A DNA stretch of 64,000 nucleotides from Camarhynchus parvulus (Eukaryota; Chordata; Aves; Passeriformes; Thraupidae): NCBI RefSeq assembly GCF_901933205.1, contig NC_044584.1, forward strand, positions 10,705,001-10,769,000. Direction: 5' to 3'. How positions within the stretch are numbered: the first letter of the stretch is position 1; every line of letters begins with the position of its first letter. The position numbers were made by a program, and so were the translations under genes. Below the pieces are notes generated by a model. That model did not search any database. It saw only the letters and a program-made list of their open reading frames with translations, and was not told the origin of the DNA. Positions 14,301-25,702 of the stretch are shown in pieces.

Positions 14301-17300
14301 AAGTGTCTCAGATTTTCTCTTACAAAAACAATTAATGTTTTATGTTGTCAAAAAAGAGAATGGATTAAGCGTGGGACAGGAAAAAATTACCCAAAAGTAT
14401 TAAATATGTAGCAGTGTTTTTAAATTTCACTTTTCCTAATCAATTGCAATATTTAAGAACATCAGGAAGGCCTGATACGTTATATATCTTATTATTGATG
14501 ATGCTACTTATTTCAGCAATATGCAGTAGCAATAAGGGAGAAAATGAAAAACTGTTCAAATACCTACATGGAAATAGGCTGACAAAACCACAAAACACTG
14601 CATAGCAGTTAAAAAATGGCATTCATTTAGTAACATTCTCCCAAGGACTGAAAATGAAATCAAGATCCAAACATCCTTGAGAAAAAACATATTTATGGAC
14701 TCCATGGGTACCCTGAGCCACAAAGACTGTTTTCTCCAGGGTGTTGTCATTTGGATGGCTCTGTGTGTGACATCTCTGAACACATTCCTCAGCAGTGCTG
14801 ATACTCACAATTCTGTTAAAATAAAATCATCCATGCACTTTGAAGAGTTTCCAGTGCTGGGGAAAAAACAGCCTGCATCCATCAGAAGCTGAAGGACTCC
14901 ATTAAGTGATTTTTTTGAAAACACAGATCTAAGCTTCTTAACTGAGACAAGATGATGATCCCAGCAGACCTGTCAGGCCTGTGTTTTTTAAAGTGATATT
15001 ACCTCCCATTACCCAGAATATTACGAGAGTTGAAAGACATGACAGAACTAAAGAGAACTAAAGAAAAAACCAGCAGCATTTAAGGATGTTGACTGTGGTC
15101 TTTAGCAGAACAGACTTGCAATTACCAGCCATGGCAGCTGTGATCCCCAAAATCTGATCCCCATCCCAGGCGGTCACAGAGCTACTCACATACAAAGTGA
15201 ATAAATCACCCCTCTCTAGGACTGTTCCTGCACTCTGCTGTGGCCTGGGGAGTGCAGATCATCAGGAGGCAACTTCAGACTTCCAGTCCAAGTGTGCCTG
15301 CCCAGGGCTGATGGTTCACACTGCCACTACCAGCTGGGGATCAGCCCACACTTGATGCCCTGGGGGGTGGATTCACCACATCTGTGCAGCTTTAGGCAGG
15401 TGAAGCAGCAACCAGGAAGGAAAAAGAGGCACAGCAATTCCTAGTCCCTTCCAAGCTGTGTGATCTTCCAAAAATTGAGGGTTCACCAACGCTTCAGACA
15501 AAACATGATGCTGAGGGATTTTCCCAGGACTGCTGAGTAGCACCAGGCAAATTCTGCATCTTTGCCTCCCCAGCACCGCACTGGCTCTAACATCACCTCA
15601 CAGCAGCAGCATGAGCCTCCTCTCCACAACTTACTGAATTACTCTGATATTTTGAAATGGCAGGAGACCCAAGAGGCAAATTTAGCTCCACTGAAGCAAG
15701 TGGGCATTTAACCTTTGATTTCTAGGGAAGGAGGAAGAACACACACACCTGTAAGTCTAAAATGTTCCCAGGACAGCTGTGCTGGGATGTTCAGGGAAAC
15801 CCAGGCACCAGCTCTGATGTTCAGGGCCCTGCACAGCCCCCTTGTGGAGCCCATCCTGCCTGTCCCAGCTATGGAACAGCTGTTTCAGGCACATTAACCA
15901 GGCAAATAGATGCGGGAAAATGCATCCAATCAGGATTAATTAACTTTGGTTTTATCATGTCCCTTTGTTGATCAAGTTGGTGCCATGTGCTTTCACAACA
16001 TCGTGCATTTCATTTGTGGTTTTAAACAGTGCAGTGGATAATGTATCCTGAGCCAGAGCTGTTTTTCTCATCTGAACAGGAGTTCAGAAGAGAACAACAT
16101 GTCTTGGCAGAGCACCTGGCCACTGTATCCTATTTCAGACATAGAAACAGTACAGAGAGAAAAGACTGGAGTAGTAGAAAAAGACTTTGTGCATAGCTCT
16201 GATCAGAACAGAAGAAGTGTCCATTGGTTGCACTTGATCCTGGAGGTCTTTTCCAGCCTTAACAATAACATGATTCTGCTCTACAAGTTCAAGCATCTTT
16301 GGAGAACTATTTTTCATGAGTAACAAACACATTATATTTACTGTGCTCTGCAGAAAAGGTATTCCAGACAGCTCTCTTCCACAGACCTGTGTTAACTGGG
16401 GAAACAATTCAATACAGTGGGCAGGCCTTTTGCTGAGTGCTTTTCTCTTATGATAAACAAGAAGAAAACACTTTATAACATACCACTCATGTTGTAAGAT
16501 TTCTGTAGAATCTGCTTCATCCAGCCATAGAGAGCTCTCTGAGTGCTTGCTGAGGTTCTGTCATAGAGGTCCTTGAACAATGATGATCTAAGTGATAAAC
16601 AGGTTTGTTAGCTCACTCATGAGTTAACTATTCATTTTTTTAGAAACACATGGACAAATGATTTTAGAAACAGCATTCTTTACACATAAGCAGAAAGCTG
16701 TATCTGGAAAACAGACTGAGACCATATAGCAACCTCTTTTTCAATAACCAGCAAATCCAATATAGTATTAATTGTGTCTGAAAAATAAATGGCTTACAAG
16801 TTTCTGAAAGCATCCTCCAGCAGAAGGTTAGGGAGACTCCCAACAACATCAGGTTGGAGATAGTTCACCGCTGACACACGCAGAACCTGACTCAGGATAT
16901 CCACACAGTCCAGGGCACTCAGAGCCAGGAAGCATTTATCCAGTGTTACAAGGAACAAGGTCCTGTTTACTCCTGGGCTTTGAAAAATTCTCTCTCTAGT
17001 CTTGCCCCAGTCAAGAATAGTATTTCCTATTTCCTGCAAGTAACAAAGTGTTAAATCAACATCTCTGATTAATTCAATATATTGTTCATTTTGAGGCCTG
17101 ACAGAGAGCATTCTACAAAGAATATGATGCTATTCTCATGAAAAACAGCTGCAAACTACTGGTTGTTTGCATTACTGCAGATAATTCCTTTCTGGCATTG
17201 GGTAGACACCAGCTTGAATATTTTTTACAAAACCAGAATGAAACCCAGAAAGATATTTCAAATGGATGATTAACAAAATTACTCATTTCACGTTCTTTAG

Positions 17301-20300
17301 CCATCTTGGCTCTCTTTCCAGCCACCAAAAAGAAGGTACTCCCTGAGAGTAACTGGCCCTACCTACCTTAGGTGTTACTGTAGGAGGGTGAACTCTTCTC
17401 TGGAAATGAGTTTCTCTCTATTTATTACAGTGAAAATCCAAATGACTGACTTGGACTTGCAGCAACTTTTAGACAATAAGAGTTAAATAAAGTAAGTCTA
17501 ACCTAAGAGGAGATGAATCCAATCCAAGCCAGGTAAGTAACAGCAAGGCCTGCACTGTGAGCCCCCTAGTCTGTCCCTTTGCATTTATCCAAACCACTGA
17601 CAGCAGCTTTTCCTTTTTACATGTGGAAATTCACTTACAAGATGCTCCTTTTTGCTGTTGAAGAGGTACTTCATTGCAGTTTGGAACTGCTGCTGATCAA
17701 GCTGGTGCAATTCAGACAGTAGTTGCCTGGGCTGGTATAAAAGGTTCTTCAGGTAACTTTTTATGGACATCTGAAGTGTAGAAAAATATGTGTAATATAC
17801 ATAAAACTCATACTATTGTACTTTTACTCCCAGAAAATCTGTGCTCAAGGAGAACTAAGTGCTTAGCTCTGTATTGTCTGTGCTGCCAATGATCAAAATA
17901 ACTATTCCCCACACAAACTGAAAACAAAAATAATCTAAATGCATTCTGAAAGACAGTAATTTTCAAATCCTATTCTTGGCTTCATGAACAAGTCCTCTCA
18001 AAGGAGCTTTTTAACAAAGGTGCCTCAGTTTCTCACTTCATAAAACAAGAGTAATAAAGCTTTTCTGCTTCACACAGCAGAGCTGTGAAAATGAAACTTC
18101 TAAAGAGCTAAAAAAAAGCCTAAGAAATATCAGGTATCATGTGCATATTACTCAAAAAAGGGAAGGAAATGTGCAATTACATGGGAGGAAAAGTGTCTAC
18201 CAGGTCATAAGCCAAAAATATTCTCTCTTGCATCAAACTGCATTACCAGTTTACAATCTCATGCCTGTTTTGAAAAATTGAAGGAGAATCATAACACTGG
18301 AACAGAAATAAATTTAAGGCTCATTAGCAGCAGACTGGAGTAAAATCCCTTCTATTTCCTGACAGAATTATTTCAGAATTGGTTTGGAATTTGAATTGCA
18401 GTTGTTCTTTGCTGCCTTTGCTTAACTTGCATTGCCACCACCAAATATTAGTACGGTTCTTTATGCCTCGGGGTTCAGCCTGCTGAGAACATCAGGCTGC
18501 CAATAAACCTGACAAAGGGAAGGGGCAGGGGCAGGAAAATGTCGGTGAGGATGAGCTGTGACAGTGACAGAGCTTGGGACAGGCTTCAAGCACTGTGCAG
18601 CTCCTGGGAACGCCTGAGGCTCAGGGATGGCACAGTGACACTTCCCTGTGCCAGAGTGTGCAGGGATGAGGGAGGGGCTCAGGTGTGATTAGCTGGGTAC
18701 AGCTCCACTGAAAGCAGCTCATCACCAACCCTCAGCAGCACGAGGAGGAACAACAGCTCCTTCCTGCATCACTTCCACACTGAGAATTTACAAAAACAGC
18801 ACTGAGAGGAGCTCTAAAAGGTGGAGGCATTTTGTAGGATGCTCGGGACATAAGGATCTGTGTGCATTACAGCCAGCCAAAATCTGGGAGAAACTTGTCA
18901 TTTTCTGGGGAAATGACACTTATATACACTCAACTCAGAAACAATTGGCATGAAAAATCCTAATTCCTGCTTTCCATCAGAGGAAAAGCAAAAAAAAGTT
19001 GTTACTATTTCTGCCTTGCACAGTCCTGCAATCTTTGGGGAAAAACAACCTATTCCTACTTCCTATTTAGCTGCTGCACTGTAGGTGTATTAATTACCTC
19101 TATCATTGACCACCTAGCTTTGGCTACAGAGATAGGTTAAGTTTTTTTAATTTCTTTTCAAATAAAAATTTTCATGTGTCTTAAATGTCACAAACCTGGA
19201 GGCTGCTAAGAGTAAACATAACTTCCTGGGCATGAAAATATGCCATGACTTTTGTAAGCAGATCTGCTGTCCAGACATTAGAGCTGTAACAGAAAACAGG
19301 ATCAAAAATGCCAGTAGGATAATATAACAATTAAAATAATATAACCAGTTAAGTAGCAGATTACAGGAGTAAAAAAGAAAAAGGGAAACAAAGAGTGATG
19401 CTAACACCATAATGACAAAAGTATTCAGTTTTTTTTGCCTAGCCAGAGTAACAGCTGATCTGTTTCATGCAATGAAAATACATGGTTCAATGGGGAATGG
19501 AATTAATTAGGTTTTTTCCATCTAATTCTATAACCACCCACAATAAACTCAATTTTCCAAGGTGCTGCCATTAGTACCATCTCCAAGGCATGTGCTTTCT
19601 GGCACCCCATTATGCCTGTTCTGATCTGCTTGCAGAAAGCACAGGGAGTAACTGCTGCCTTTCCTTCAGCAGAGTCATTCATTTCACTGTGTCTTCCTTA
19701 CACAGACACTGATTTTCTCAAAATATGTAGGAGTGGAATGGCCTTTGAGGCTTATCCTGCCCTTTCAGATTTGGACAAAATTAGCAAATAATTCAAAAGC
19801 CACCAGGAGCTGGAGGATGGGGATGGAGTGAGAATGAAAGGAGGAGGTGGACAGACAGCTGGAACTGCACCAAATTTTCTTAAGAAGCCATTTGGACAAA
19901 TGTGAGCAAAGTTAATTATCAAAACTTCTGAAAACTGTAGCAAGTATTTATTTTCAGCCTCATTCTATTTTTTTTTCTTTTCATGACAAACAAGTTTTTC
20001 CCTGTTAACAGGAAATACTCCTCCCAGGAGACCTAAATCCAAGTAATCATATGTGCCAATTTCGTTCTATCCATAATGTTCCAGTTTCTGTGGATATGAA
20101 ACAGATCATATCTGAAGTGCAAGATAATACTGAAAAATCAAGATGGGGAGAGTAATACATTACCTTTGAAAATAAAGTATATCTAGGAGGGCTGCAAATG
20201 AAAAATGAAACATAAAAAGTTATGGTGAGATACTGAGTTTTAATTCATTTTAGAAGCATAAGTGGGAACAACTGTGTACATTACCATTCAGATATTTCCC

Positions 20301-20859
20301 AGCTATTACTTCCTCCTAAGGAAAAATTACAAATATATGTAATAAATTACTATTTTTAGATTATAATATAAAATGTTATAATGTTAAAATGTAGAGAGAT
20401 CAAATAAAAGTACTAACCACAGCTTTGTGTAACAATGGAGGCAAATCTGTAAAAGATTATCCCATTATTAGAAGTTAATTTAATATTTTTTCAGTCAATT
20501 ATGTTACACAAAAATACATTTATTGTATGCAGTGATTACATATACATATATAATTTATTTGCAAACATTTAATGCAGTTTTAATTAAATTTATTTGCAGA
20601 AAAACAGTGGGGGAAAAACAGCCTATTCAACAATAAATTGGTGAAATTCTTTGCTGGCATAGCTCCATGAAGCCAAGAGAGCAGAGACCATGGTCCCAGT
20701 CACTAAACAGCATCTAATTTATTCCACACAGCTTTTTCTGAGCCAAAAATACACCCCTCAGACAGGAGTTCTGCTCTTACCTTCAGAGTTCTGACTGTGA
20801 GTAATCTTGGCTTGATTCATTGATATCAACAAGAAACACATCTTCAAAAGTCTGGACAT
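2161..20859 (-). CDS. OTOA: OTOA, otoancorin (coding exons 1-21; 3' end not seen)
   Basis: Otoancorin belongs to the mesothelin/stereocilin/otoancorin family. In the inner ear it is a GPI-anchored extracellular protein that attaches acellular gels such as the tectorial membrane to the sensory epithelium; human loss causes recessive deafness DFNB22. Twenty exons join in perfect phase to 764 codons, and exon 21 adds up to 56 more before a TGA. The order of peptides follows the human protein closely, for example ESPEAVH-type repeat segments in exon 12 and [12 protein letters not shown] in exon 13. The N-terminus ([13 protein letters not shown]) looks like a signal peptide. The human protein is about 1,150 residues, so roughly 320 C-terminal residues, including the GPI-anchor region, are missing here. 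They most likely lie in exons left of the window. Exon 10 uses a GC donor and exons 2-4 are micro-exons. Identity is very likely; the 3' end is uncertain. Confidence 0.93.
3440..3533 (-). CDS. OTOA: OTOA coding exon 20
   Basis: Encodes [20 protein letters not shown], similar to human [20 protein letters not shown]. Acceptor TTTTTCAG, donor AAG|GTGTGC. Ends in phase 0, exactly 764 codons from the ATG. Confidence 0.9.
4950..5140 (-). CDS. OTOA: OTOA coding exon 19
   Basis: Encodes [20 protein letters not shown], matching human [20 protein letters not shown]. Acceptor TTTCAG, donor GG|GTAAGG. Ends in phase 2. Confidence 0.93.
5997..6132 (-). CDS. OTOA: OTOA coding exon 18
   Basis: Encodes [20 protein letters not shown] and ends LQKIQECL. 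Moderately similar to human. Acceptor TTTCTGCAG, donor TTG|GTGGGT. Confidence 0.87.
6890..6964. repeat. Purine-rich (GAAA/GAGA)n low-complexity tract
   Basis: About 75 bases almost purely A and G on the plus strand, within OTOA intron 17. Confidence 0.85.
7413..7486 (-). CDS. OTOA: OTOA coding exon 17
   Basis: Encodes [20 protein letters not shown], matching human [20 protein letters not shown]. Acceptor CCTTTAG, donor CC|GTGAGT. Ends in phase 2. No ATG opens the segment, so it is easily missed. Confidence 0.9.
8009..8126 (-). CDS. OTOA: OTOA coding exon 16
   Basis: Encodes [20 protein letters not shown] and ends LLSPCQ, matching human GQLVKGVTC and LLSPYQ. Acceptor TATCAG, donor CAG|GTAAAG. 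Confidence 0.92.
8492..8547 (-). CDS. OTOA: OTOA coding exon 15
   Basis: Encodes [18 protein letters not shown], similar to human ALFLYELLLK. Acceptor ATTTCAG, donor AAG|GTATGG. Ends in phase 2. Confidence 0.85.
8767..8845 (+). mobile_element. CR1 LINE fragment
   Basis: Contains the CR1 3'-region signature GGGACCTCTGGAGATCATCT followed by AATCCAACC, in plus orientation within OTOA intron 14. Short and 5'-truncated, as is usual for avian CR1 copies. Confidence 0.8.
9127..9267 (-). CDS. OTOA: OTOA coding exon 14
   Basis: 47 codons including [20 protein letters not shown], close to human [20 protein letters not shown]. Acceptor CTTTTTAG, donor CAG|GTAAAA. Confidence 0.9.
9578..9745 (-). CDS. 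OTOA: OTOA coding exon 13
   Basis: 56 codons including [13 protein letters not shown] and [16 protein letters not shown]. Acceptor CCCTGCAG, donor AAG|GTGATT. Confidence 0.95.
10258..10473 (-). CDS. OTOA: OTOA coding exon 12
   Basis: 72 codons including [20 protein letters not shown] and [16 protein letters not shown]. Very close to human. Acceptor GATTTAG, donor AAG|GTACTT. Confidence 0.95.
10831..10954 (-). CDS. OTOA: OTOA coding exon 11
   Basis: Encodes [20 protein letters not shown] then LLHQMIKC, matching human. Acceptor CTCTATAG, donor GAG|GTGTGT. Ends in phase 0. Confidence 0.93.
13394..13533 (-). CDS. OTOA: OTOA coding exon 10 (GC 5' splice site)
   Basis: Encodes [20 protein letters not shown] through RNTSTIYR, nearly identical to human. 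The 5' splice site reads ACAG|GCAAGG: a GC donor in the usual strong context for that class. The phase and the residue formed with exon 11 (AG+G, Arg) fit the human protein. Confidence 0.93.
13981..14087 (-). CDS. OTOA: OTOA coding exon 9
   Basis: Encodes [20 protein letters not shown], nearly identical to human. Acceptor AAACAG, donor GAA|GTAAGT. Ends in phase 0. Confidence 0.93.
16484..16587 (-). CDS. OTOA: OTOA coding exon 8
   Basis: Encodes [20 protein letters not shown], matching human FKDLYDKTSAHSQRALYSWM. Acceptor CACTTAG, donor G|GTATGT. The phases fit. Confidence 0.9.
16798..17033 (-). CDS. OTOA: OTOA coding exon 7
   Basis: Encodes [19 protein letters not shown] and continues to [10 protein letters not shown]; one of the best conserved otoancorin segments. 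Acceptor CTTGCAG, donor TT|GTAAGC. Ends in phase 2. Confidence 0.93.
17639..17770 (-). CDS. OTOA: OTOA coding exon 6
   Basis: 44 codons including [15 protein letters not shown], similar to human DAQQFRTAMKCLL. Acceptor CACTTCAG, donor CTT|GTAAGT. Phase 0 on both sides. Confidence 0.9.
19196..19283 (-). CDS. OTOA: OTOA coding exon 5
   Basis: Encodes [17 protein letters not shown] and continues to TLSSLQ, matching human SSHVWTDDLSHRVLAYL. Acceptor TTACAG, donor CAG|GTTTGT. Ends in phase 0. Confidence 0.88.
20164..20191 (-). CDS. OTOA: OTOA coding exon 4 (28-nt micro-exon)
   Basis: Encodes ALLDILYFQ, close to human ALLDLIQFQ. Acceptor TTTGCAG, donor AAAG|GTAATG. The phases fit exons 3 and 5. 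Confidence 0.8.
20285..20315 (-). CDS. OTOA: OTOA coding exon 3 (31-nt micro-exon)
   Basis: Encodes [10 protein letters not shown], close to human EEIIDGSYLN. Acceptor TTCCTTAG, donor G|GTAATG. Starts in phase 0 and ends in phase 1. Confidence 0.8.
20418..20446 (-). CDS. OTOA: OTOA coding exon 2 (29-nt micro-exon)
   Basis: Encodes [10 protein letters not shown], matching the segment after the human signal peptide. Acceptor TTTTACAG, donor GTG|GTTAGT. It enters in phase 1 and leaves in phase 0. Confidence 0.75.
20781..20859 (-). CDS. OTOA: OTOA coding exon 1 (signal peptide)
   Basis: The ATG at 20859 has G at -3. It encodes [13 protein letters not shown] followed by a polar stretch, a plausible signal peptide. 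The exon ends in phase 1 at a strong donor (GAAG|GTAAGA). An acceptor-like CCAG ends at 20865, six bases upstream of the ATG, so this exon is probably preceded by a non-coding exon. Confidence 0.8.
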
Positions 20860-20865
20860 TTCTTC

Positions 20866-23196
20866 TGGTGTTTTTAGAATAAAAAGATACTTGGATTGAA
20901 GAGGAAAATGGGAAGAACAGAGTCAAAATGCAATATTCACCCCAAATTTCATAGCTATAAATCAGAGACAGCCTACACTTTGGAGTACAGATAGAGATCA
21001 GAACAATCCAAAGCTGCTTGCTCCCAAGTTTTTAATTTAGATCTTTTTCTAGGATAGAGATACATTTTATGCAAACACAAGTCCATGAAGAGTGCGTGTG
21101 CAGACAGATTTATCTCCCTATAGCAAGTGGCTCATTTAATTCTCTTCCTTGTAGCACCATTTATTTACCAAGTTACACTGCACCTAAGTATGACTTCAAT
21201 GCAGTTTTGTTACAACAGGCAAACAAATCTTTTTAAAATCAGATAAAACAGAAGAGAAATTGAATGAAAAAGGAAATTATAAAGAAGCTTCAAACAAACC
21301 CAAAGCTTTTCCTAGCTGGTTAAGCTGCAGTATCACTGCAGACTTGCTCTGGGACCCTCCATTTGCAGATCTCTGAACTCAGGGGTGGGACAGCCTGGCC
21401 CCGGTCCCCTGTCCCTGCAGGGTGCTCCAGGCAGGGAGGGCATGGAGCACTCCCCTTCCCTGCTGCCACATTTGGCAAAAAGGGAGAAGACATACTTACG
21501 CTCTTCTGAAGCAGAAGGAAAGTCACACATCTGGGAAAACTGACCATGTCACTTCACCTGGATGGATCAAAGCCCTGGTCTTTGTACTCACAAGAAGTGT
21601 CCCACCACAGACACAGTTTGTGTGGAAAGAGATGTTTTGGTAGCTCTTGCTATCCGTGCTGCCCTGTGCTATGCAGCATAAAAATCACTGAAAGATAAAT
21701 TGCCTGGAAGGACAGTAACAGGGTACTCAATACTTTTCACTGGGTTGTCACCAGTTGCCACCAGAAAAAAATTGAGTTTCACAGTTGTCCAAACGAAAAT
21801 GAACGTGTTGGTTTTGGTCTAGTTCTTGAAGGACAAGGGTACAAACAGAGCTAATGCAACAGGGTGGAAAGGAAGCAAAGACTGGGCAGATTTCACTCAC
21901 ACAGGAGTTTCTGCAGCCACATCCCCTCCTCAGCTCTGAGGGCCACCAGCTGCTTCAATCCACACTGCAGAGAGGATTTTCTGCCTGGCCCTCTGCTCAG
22001 CCTGACAGCCACCATCCCCACAGGTAAAACAACAGATTAATCTGAGATATTAGATGATGCCTTGACCCACAGATGGCAATTTCTTACACTGGGATTAGTC
22101 CCTGATTTAACAAATGACACACAGGGTCCCACTGGCCAACTTGGCTCTGACCATAATGAGACTTTGTTAGGTTTTGTCTCCCTTTCCCTCATTTCAAAGG
22201 TTTATTTGCAAGACACTGAATTTCTGCATTTCTTTTTGTTGCTGAATTCTGTGCTCTCTTTTTTCCCCCCCAAAGTTCTCTGCCACAGCTCGAGTTACAG
22301 ATCTGAATATTTGATAAATGACACCTTTTTTGCACTGTTTAATCTCATGTACCAAGGTACTCTTTTATAAAAATATCTTTCAACAAGCCTCCAGCAATAC
22401 CTCAGTCTATTGCAAATACTTAACTCCAATCTTGTAACAGCAGTGACTCAAACTGACAGATGATGAAAATTTTAAACTTTAGACTTCAAGAAGCTATCAC
22501 CTCTGTCCTGTTCTTACACACCTGAAACCCCTTTCAGCTACTCTTTTGGGAGCACCACAGTAAATGTCTCTCATTCAGATGTATCTGGTTTCCTAGACAA
22601 TGAACTTCCTTGTGTTTGTTTCTGCCTGTGCCCTAATAATTTTCCAGTAAACTTTGATTACGCTGCATAGGTTAAATCATACTTCCAATGTCACTCCCGA
22701 TTTGTTTATTCTAATTAATTCACTTTGATCAGGGAGTGAATTTTAATTATAGCATGCTAACAATGTATAATGAGATCAAATGCTAAGGAAAGTGCTTTTT
22801 CATCCTGACAACTCAACGGGACAATCAGCAGGGCACAAAAAGGGCTGTGAAAAGCCCTGCCTGGCAAGACAATCTCCGGGATGAAGTAGTTCATTTTTTG
22901 AGTGAAACAAGTCAGTTTGCAGCTCACAGCAACTTCCAGACAGTCCCAAATCCCGCTGTGGGGATCTCCTGCACATCCCACCCAGCATTTCCCCAGAGAT
23001 CATTCCTTGCATATGCTGCGATGAGATTTCTGAGCCTTGCAGGACTCCCTGCTGAAGAGAAACTCCCAGATTGCCTTCTCCTCACTTCCAGAACAGCCAC
23101 CCTTCCATGGACAGAAATCCTAGACATTTTATCACTCACTCCATGCAGTCGCTGCCTTATCTGAAGCTCGATAACCAGAAAACTGACCTTACAATC
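20866..23196. other. Presumed OTOA 5' intron; nothing else seen
   Basis: Lies between the acceptor-like site before the OTOA ATG and the CpG island. AT-rich, with only short chance reading frames and no repeat recognised. The intron assignment is inferred. Confidence 0.4.
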
Positions 23197-23560
23197 ACAA
23201 CTCGTGCTGATAAGTCCTTACACTGCCCGTGCCCACCTTCCCCCTGGCACCCGGGCTCTGAGGGAAAGCACCACATGCAAGGGCAGCGGGCTGGAAAGGG
23301 AGAGCGGGCAGGAGAAGAGAAGGAGGGCGAGGCCCCCAGAGAGCTTTACCTGCCTCCGCCGCGTGCGCCTCCTCCCCGGCTCTGCAGGGGCTGGGCGGCT
23401 CCAGCCGGGACCCTGAGAGCGGGGCCGGGCCCAGCACCGCCCTGCGGCCTCAGGCGCCGGCCCAGCGCCCCGGCCCTCAGGGCGGGCGGGAGCGTTCGGC
23501 GCTCCCGGGGCCGGCAGGAGGGGACGCTTCTGTCCCGACGTGAAGAGGTCACCAATCTGT
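23197..23560. promoter_or_regulatory. CpG island, candidate OTOA promoter and first exon
   Basis: A sharply bounded GC- and CpG-rich block in an AT-rich setting, 2.4 kb upstream of the OTOA signal-peptide exon. On the minus strand a good donor (GAGGCAG|GTAAAG) follows position 23350, so a non-coding first exon ending there is plausible. Open frames across the block are composition artefacts. Confidence 0.5.
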
Positions 23561-25600
23561 GCAGGGGAACTCAGGGCTGGAGCTGCCCTGCTGCCCCATC
23601 TCCCCAGCCTAAGCAGGGGCAGGTGGCCCTGGGTCCCTCAGAGCATGAACTGATTGTACCTGGGATCACCCGGCAAAAGGGGGCTGGGGTTTTGAGGGCT
23701 GAAGCTGTTCCAACTTTGCTTTGAAAGTTTCTGGCTAAATCGTGTGTTTGCACAGCATTGTTTTCCTGCAGTGCAACACACTCAGCCCACCCTGAGAGAA
23801 CAGAACAGAACAGAACAGAACAGAACAATTCAGTTGCTTTCCAGAGCAAAACCCTGCACATTGAGAGCACTGCAGTGCAGCTTGGATGGACACTGGCACC
23901 CACAGCAGGCCATGGCAGGATCCCCAAACCCAGGAGTAATGAATTTGGACATTGGAATTGCAACACTTGTTCCCTTAGATGGCATCTTTGGGGCAATTTG
24001 GTGAACTATTGGACTCACGAGTTTCTTTCTGTGTGCTGTGAGCAGCACTAATGGCACATGAATGCTCTCTCAGTGCCTGCAGGGAGGAAGAAGTCCCTTC
24101 CCTCCCAAGGAACTCTGGCTTTAGAAATACAGGTGTAGGTACAGTCCTGGGGGTTATTCTGTTTATTCAACAGGTCTAAGCAGGTCTTTGACCCTGCTGA
24201 ATTTAGGCTTGGTAGAAAGATTTTCTTCATTATTGGTCATCTTTTAATTCCTCATCTCAAGTGGAAGAATACTTGGTTAAATAGAGTGAACAAAGTAGAA
24301 AATAATAAGAAAGGAAAAAAAACCCCTATTGTTTACATTGCACCTTCTGTTCCCAAACCTCTCAAAGCCATTACAAACTGAAATCCTCAGTGACAGGACT
24401 AAAAGATGAGAGACATGAAATGCAGTCTCTTGTGTGACTTTTAACATGTGGGATTAAAACACTTAAGTACCTTTGAAGAAGTTTGTCTTACTACATATTT
24501 GCTACCTTAACCTAAATTAATGACACATTAAAAAACATTTTCCCACTACTAGATGAGTATAAAATGAAGGTAGCAGAAGATAAATTAATGGATTCAGTCC
24601 AGAGCATACATAACTCATTTTCCCAGCAGACAAATCTGATTGCACTATGTGCCAAAATGCAACAGCACATCCTGAAATGAGAATAACACGAAGTCTAAAT
24701 TACTGTTGAGAAGTAATTTGAAATTTCAGCATCCCTTGCCCTATACTACAGAATATTATTCCACAAAGATGACTGACAACAAAAAGCTAATAAATTGGCA
24801 GGAGAAATCATTAACCATCAGCTTGAGGTAAACCTAAAATGACATTGTTAAGCATCCAACCTGGCATAAAATCACTATTAATTATAAAAACCACAAAAAA
24901 CCCACAACAGACAACTTTTTTAGACTTCGAAAGCAACAGAAGTCAGTTCTTACTTTACTTACCCGAGGCTTCTCTGCTCTCTCACACTTGCAATCCAAGC
25001 ACTGCATGACATACACCTGCCACGTCTACTTATGATGTCTCTTGTTTTAAAGAGAAGTTATATCCCAACTGCCAGAAATTATCCACTTAAACAGTTTTTA
25101 AAACAAGATGTTAAAATAAATAGCATTAATTTAGTGCTCTCGAAGAAAGGAAAACGTCTCAAGCTAGCTAAAATGAAAATGATCAAGCCCCTACAGCCTG
25201 ATCCTCACAGGCAGTTTGACTCAGAAAATTTGCTAGAAACCACCTGCAACTTTTTAAAGCTGAAAACATTTGGCAACAACTTGCTCAGAGGGTTTGTTTT
25301 TAAAGCCATCAGCTTTAAGTGCAGTTTTGACAAGTTCTACCATAACCCCTTCAGCTGGAAAATGGCAAATGCAAAAGCAATGAGGATTTACGAGACTTTG
25401 ATAGGGAAGAACATGAAGGTAACCCAACCAAAAGTGACACTTTTTTTGTGCACTGTTATCTCACTAAATAATAATTAAATGCTGTTTAAATAAATGCAAG
25501 GTTGTGTTGCTACTGAAAGCTTGATTCTCAACACAAAGAGCAGCTTCTGCAGACAAGTGTGGCTATGGTTACAAAAATGAACACAAAAGTTAATGCAAAA
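23561..25600. other. Intergenic stretch between OTOA 5' end and METTL9 3' end
   Basis: Contains the GAACA repeat and, on the minus strand, an alternative donor-like site (CTCGG|GTAAGT after 24964). A 148-codon plus-strand open frame at 25032-25478 resembles no family known to me. No gene is supported. Confidence 0.5.
23797..23826. repeat. (GAACA)6 pentanucleotide repeat
   Basis: About six perfect tandem copies, seen directly. Confidence 0.9.
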
Positions 25601-25615
25601 GTCATCTCAAAAAAG

Positions 25616-25621
25616 TTTATT
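25616..25621 (-). terminator. METTL9: METTL9 polyadenylation signal (distal candidate)
   Basis: AATAAA on the minus strand about 510 bases after the METTL9 stop codon. Confidence 0.5.
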
Positions 25622-25696
25622 AGCATGATTAAAAATGTGAAGAATGACAGTAAGAGAGAAAGTAACTTAGCATGGAAGATTATCCATTTCAACAGT

Positions 25697-25702
25697 TTTA
25701 TT
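25697..25702 (-). terminator. METTL9: METTL9 polyadenylation signal (proximal candidate)
   Basis: AATAAA on the minus strand about 430 bases after the METTL9 stop codon. Which of the two signals is used cannot be told from sequence. Confidence 0.45.

Noticed and set aside
23071..23724. 217-codon plus-strand open frame across a CpG island
   Set aside because: Pro/Arg/Gly/Ala-rich composition typical of CpG-rich DNA, with overlapping open frames on the other strand and no recognisable domain.
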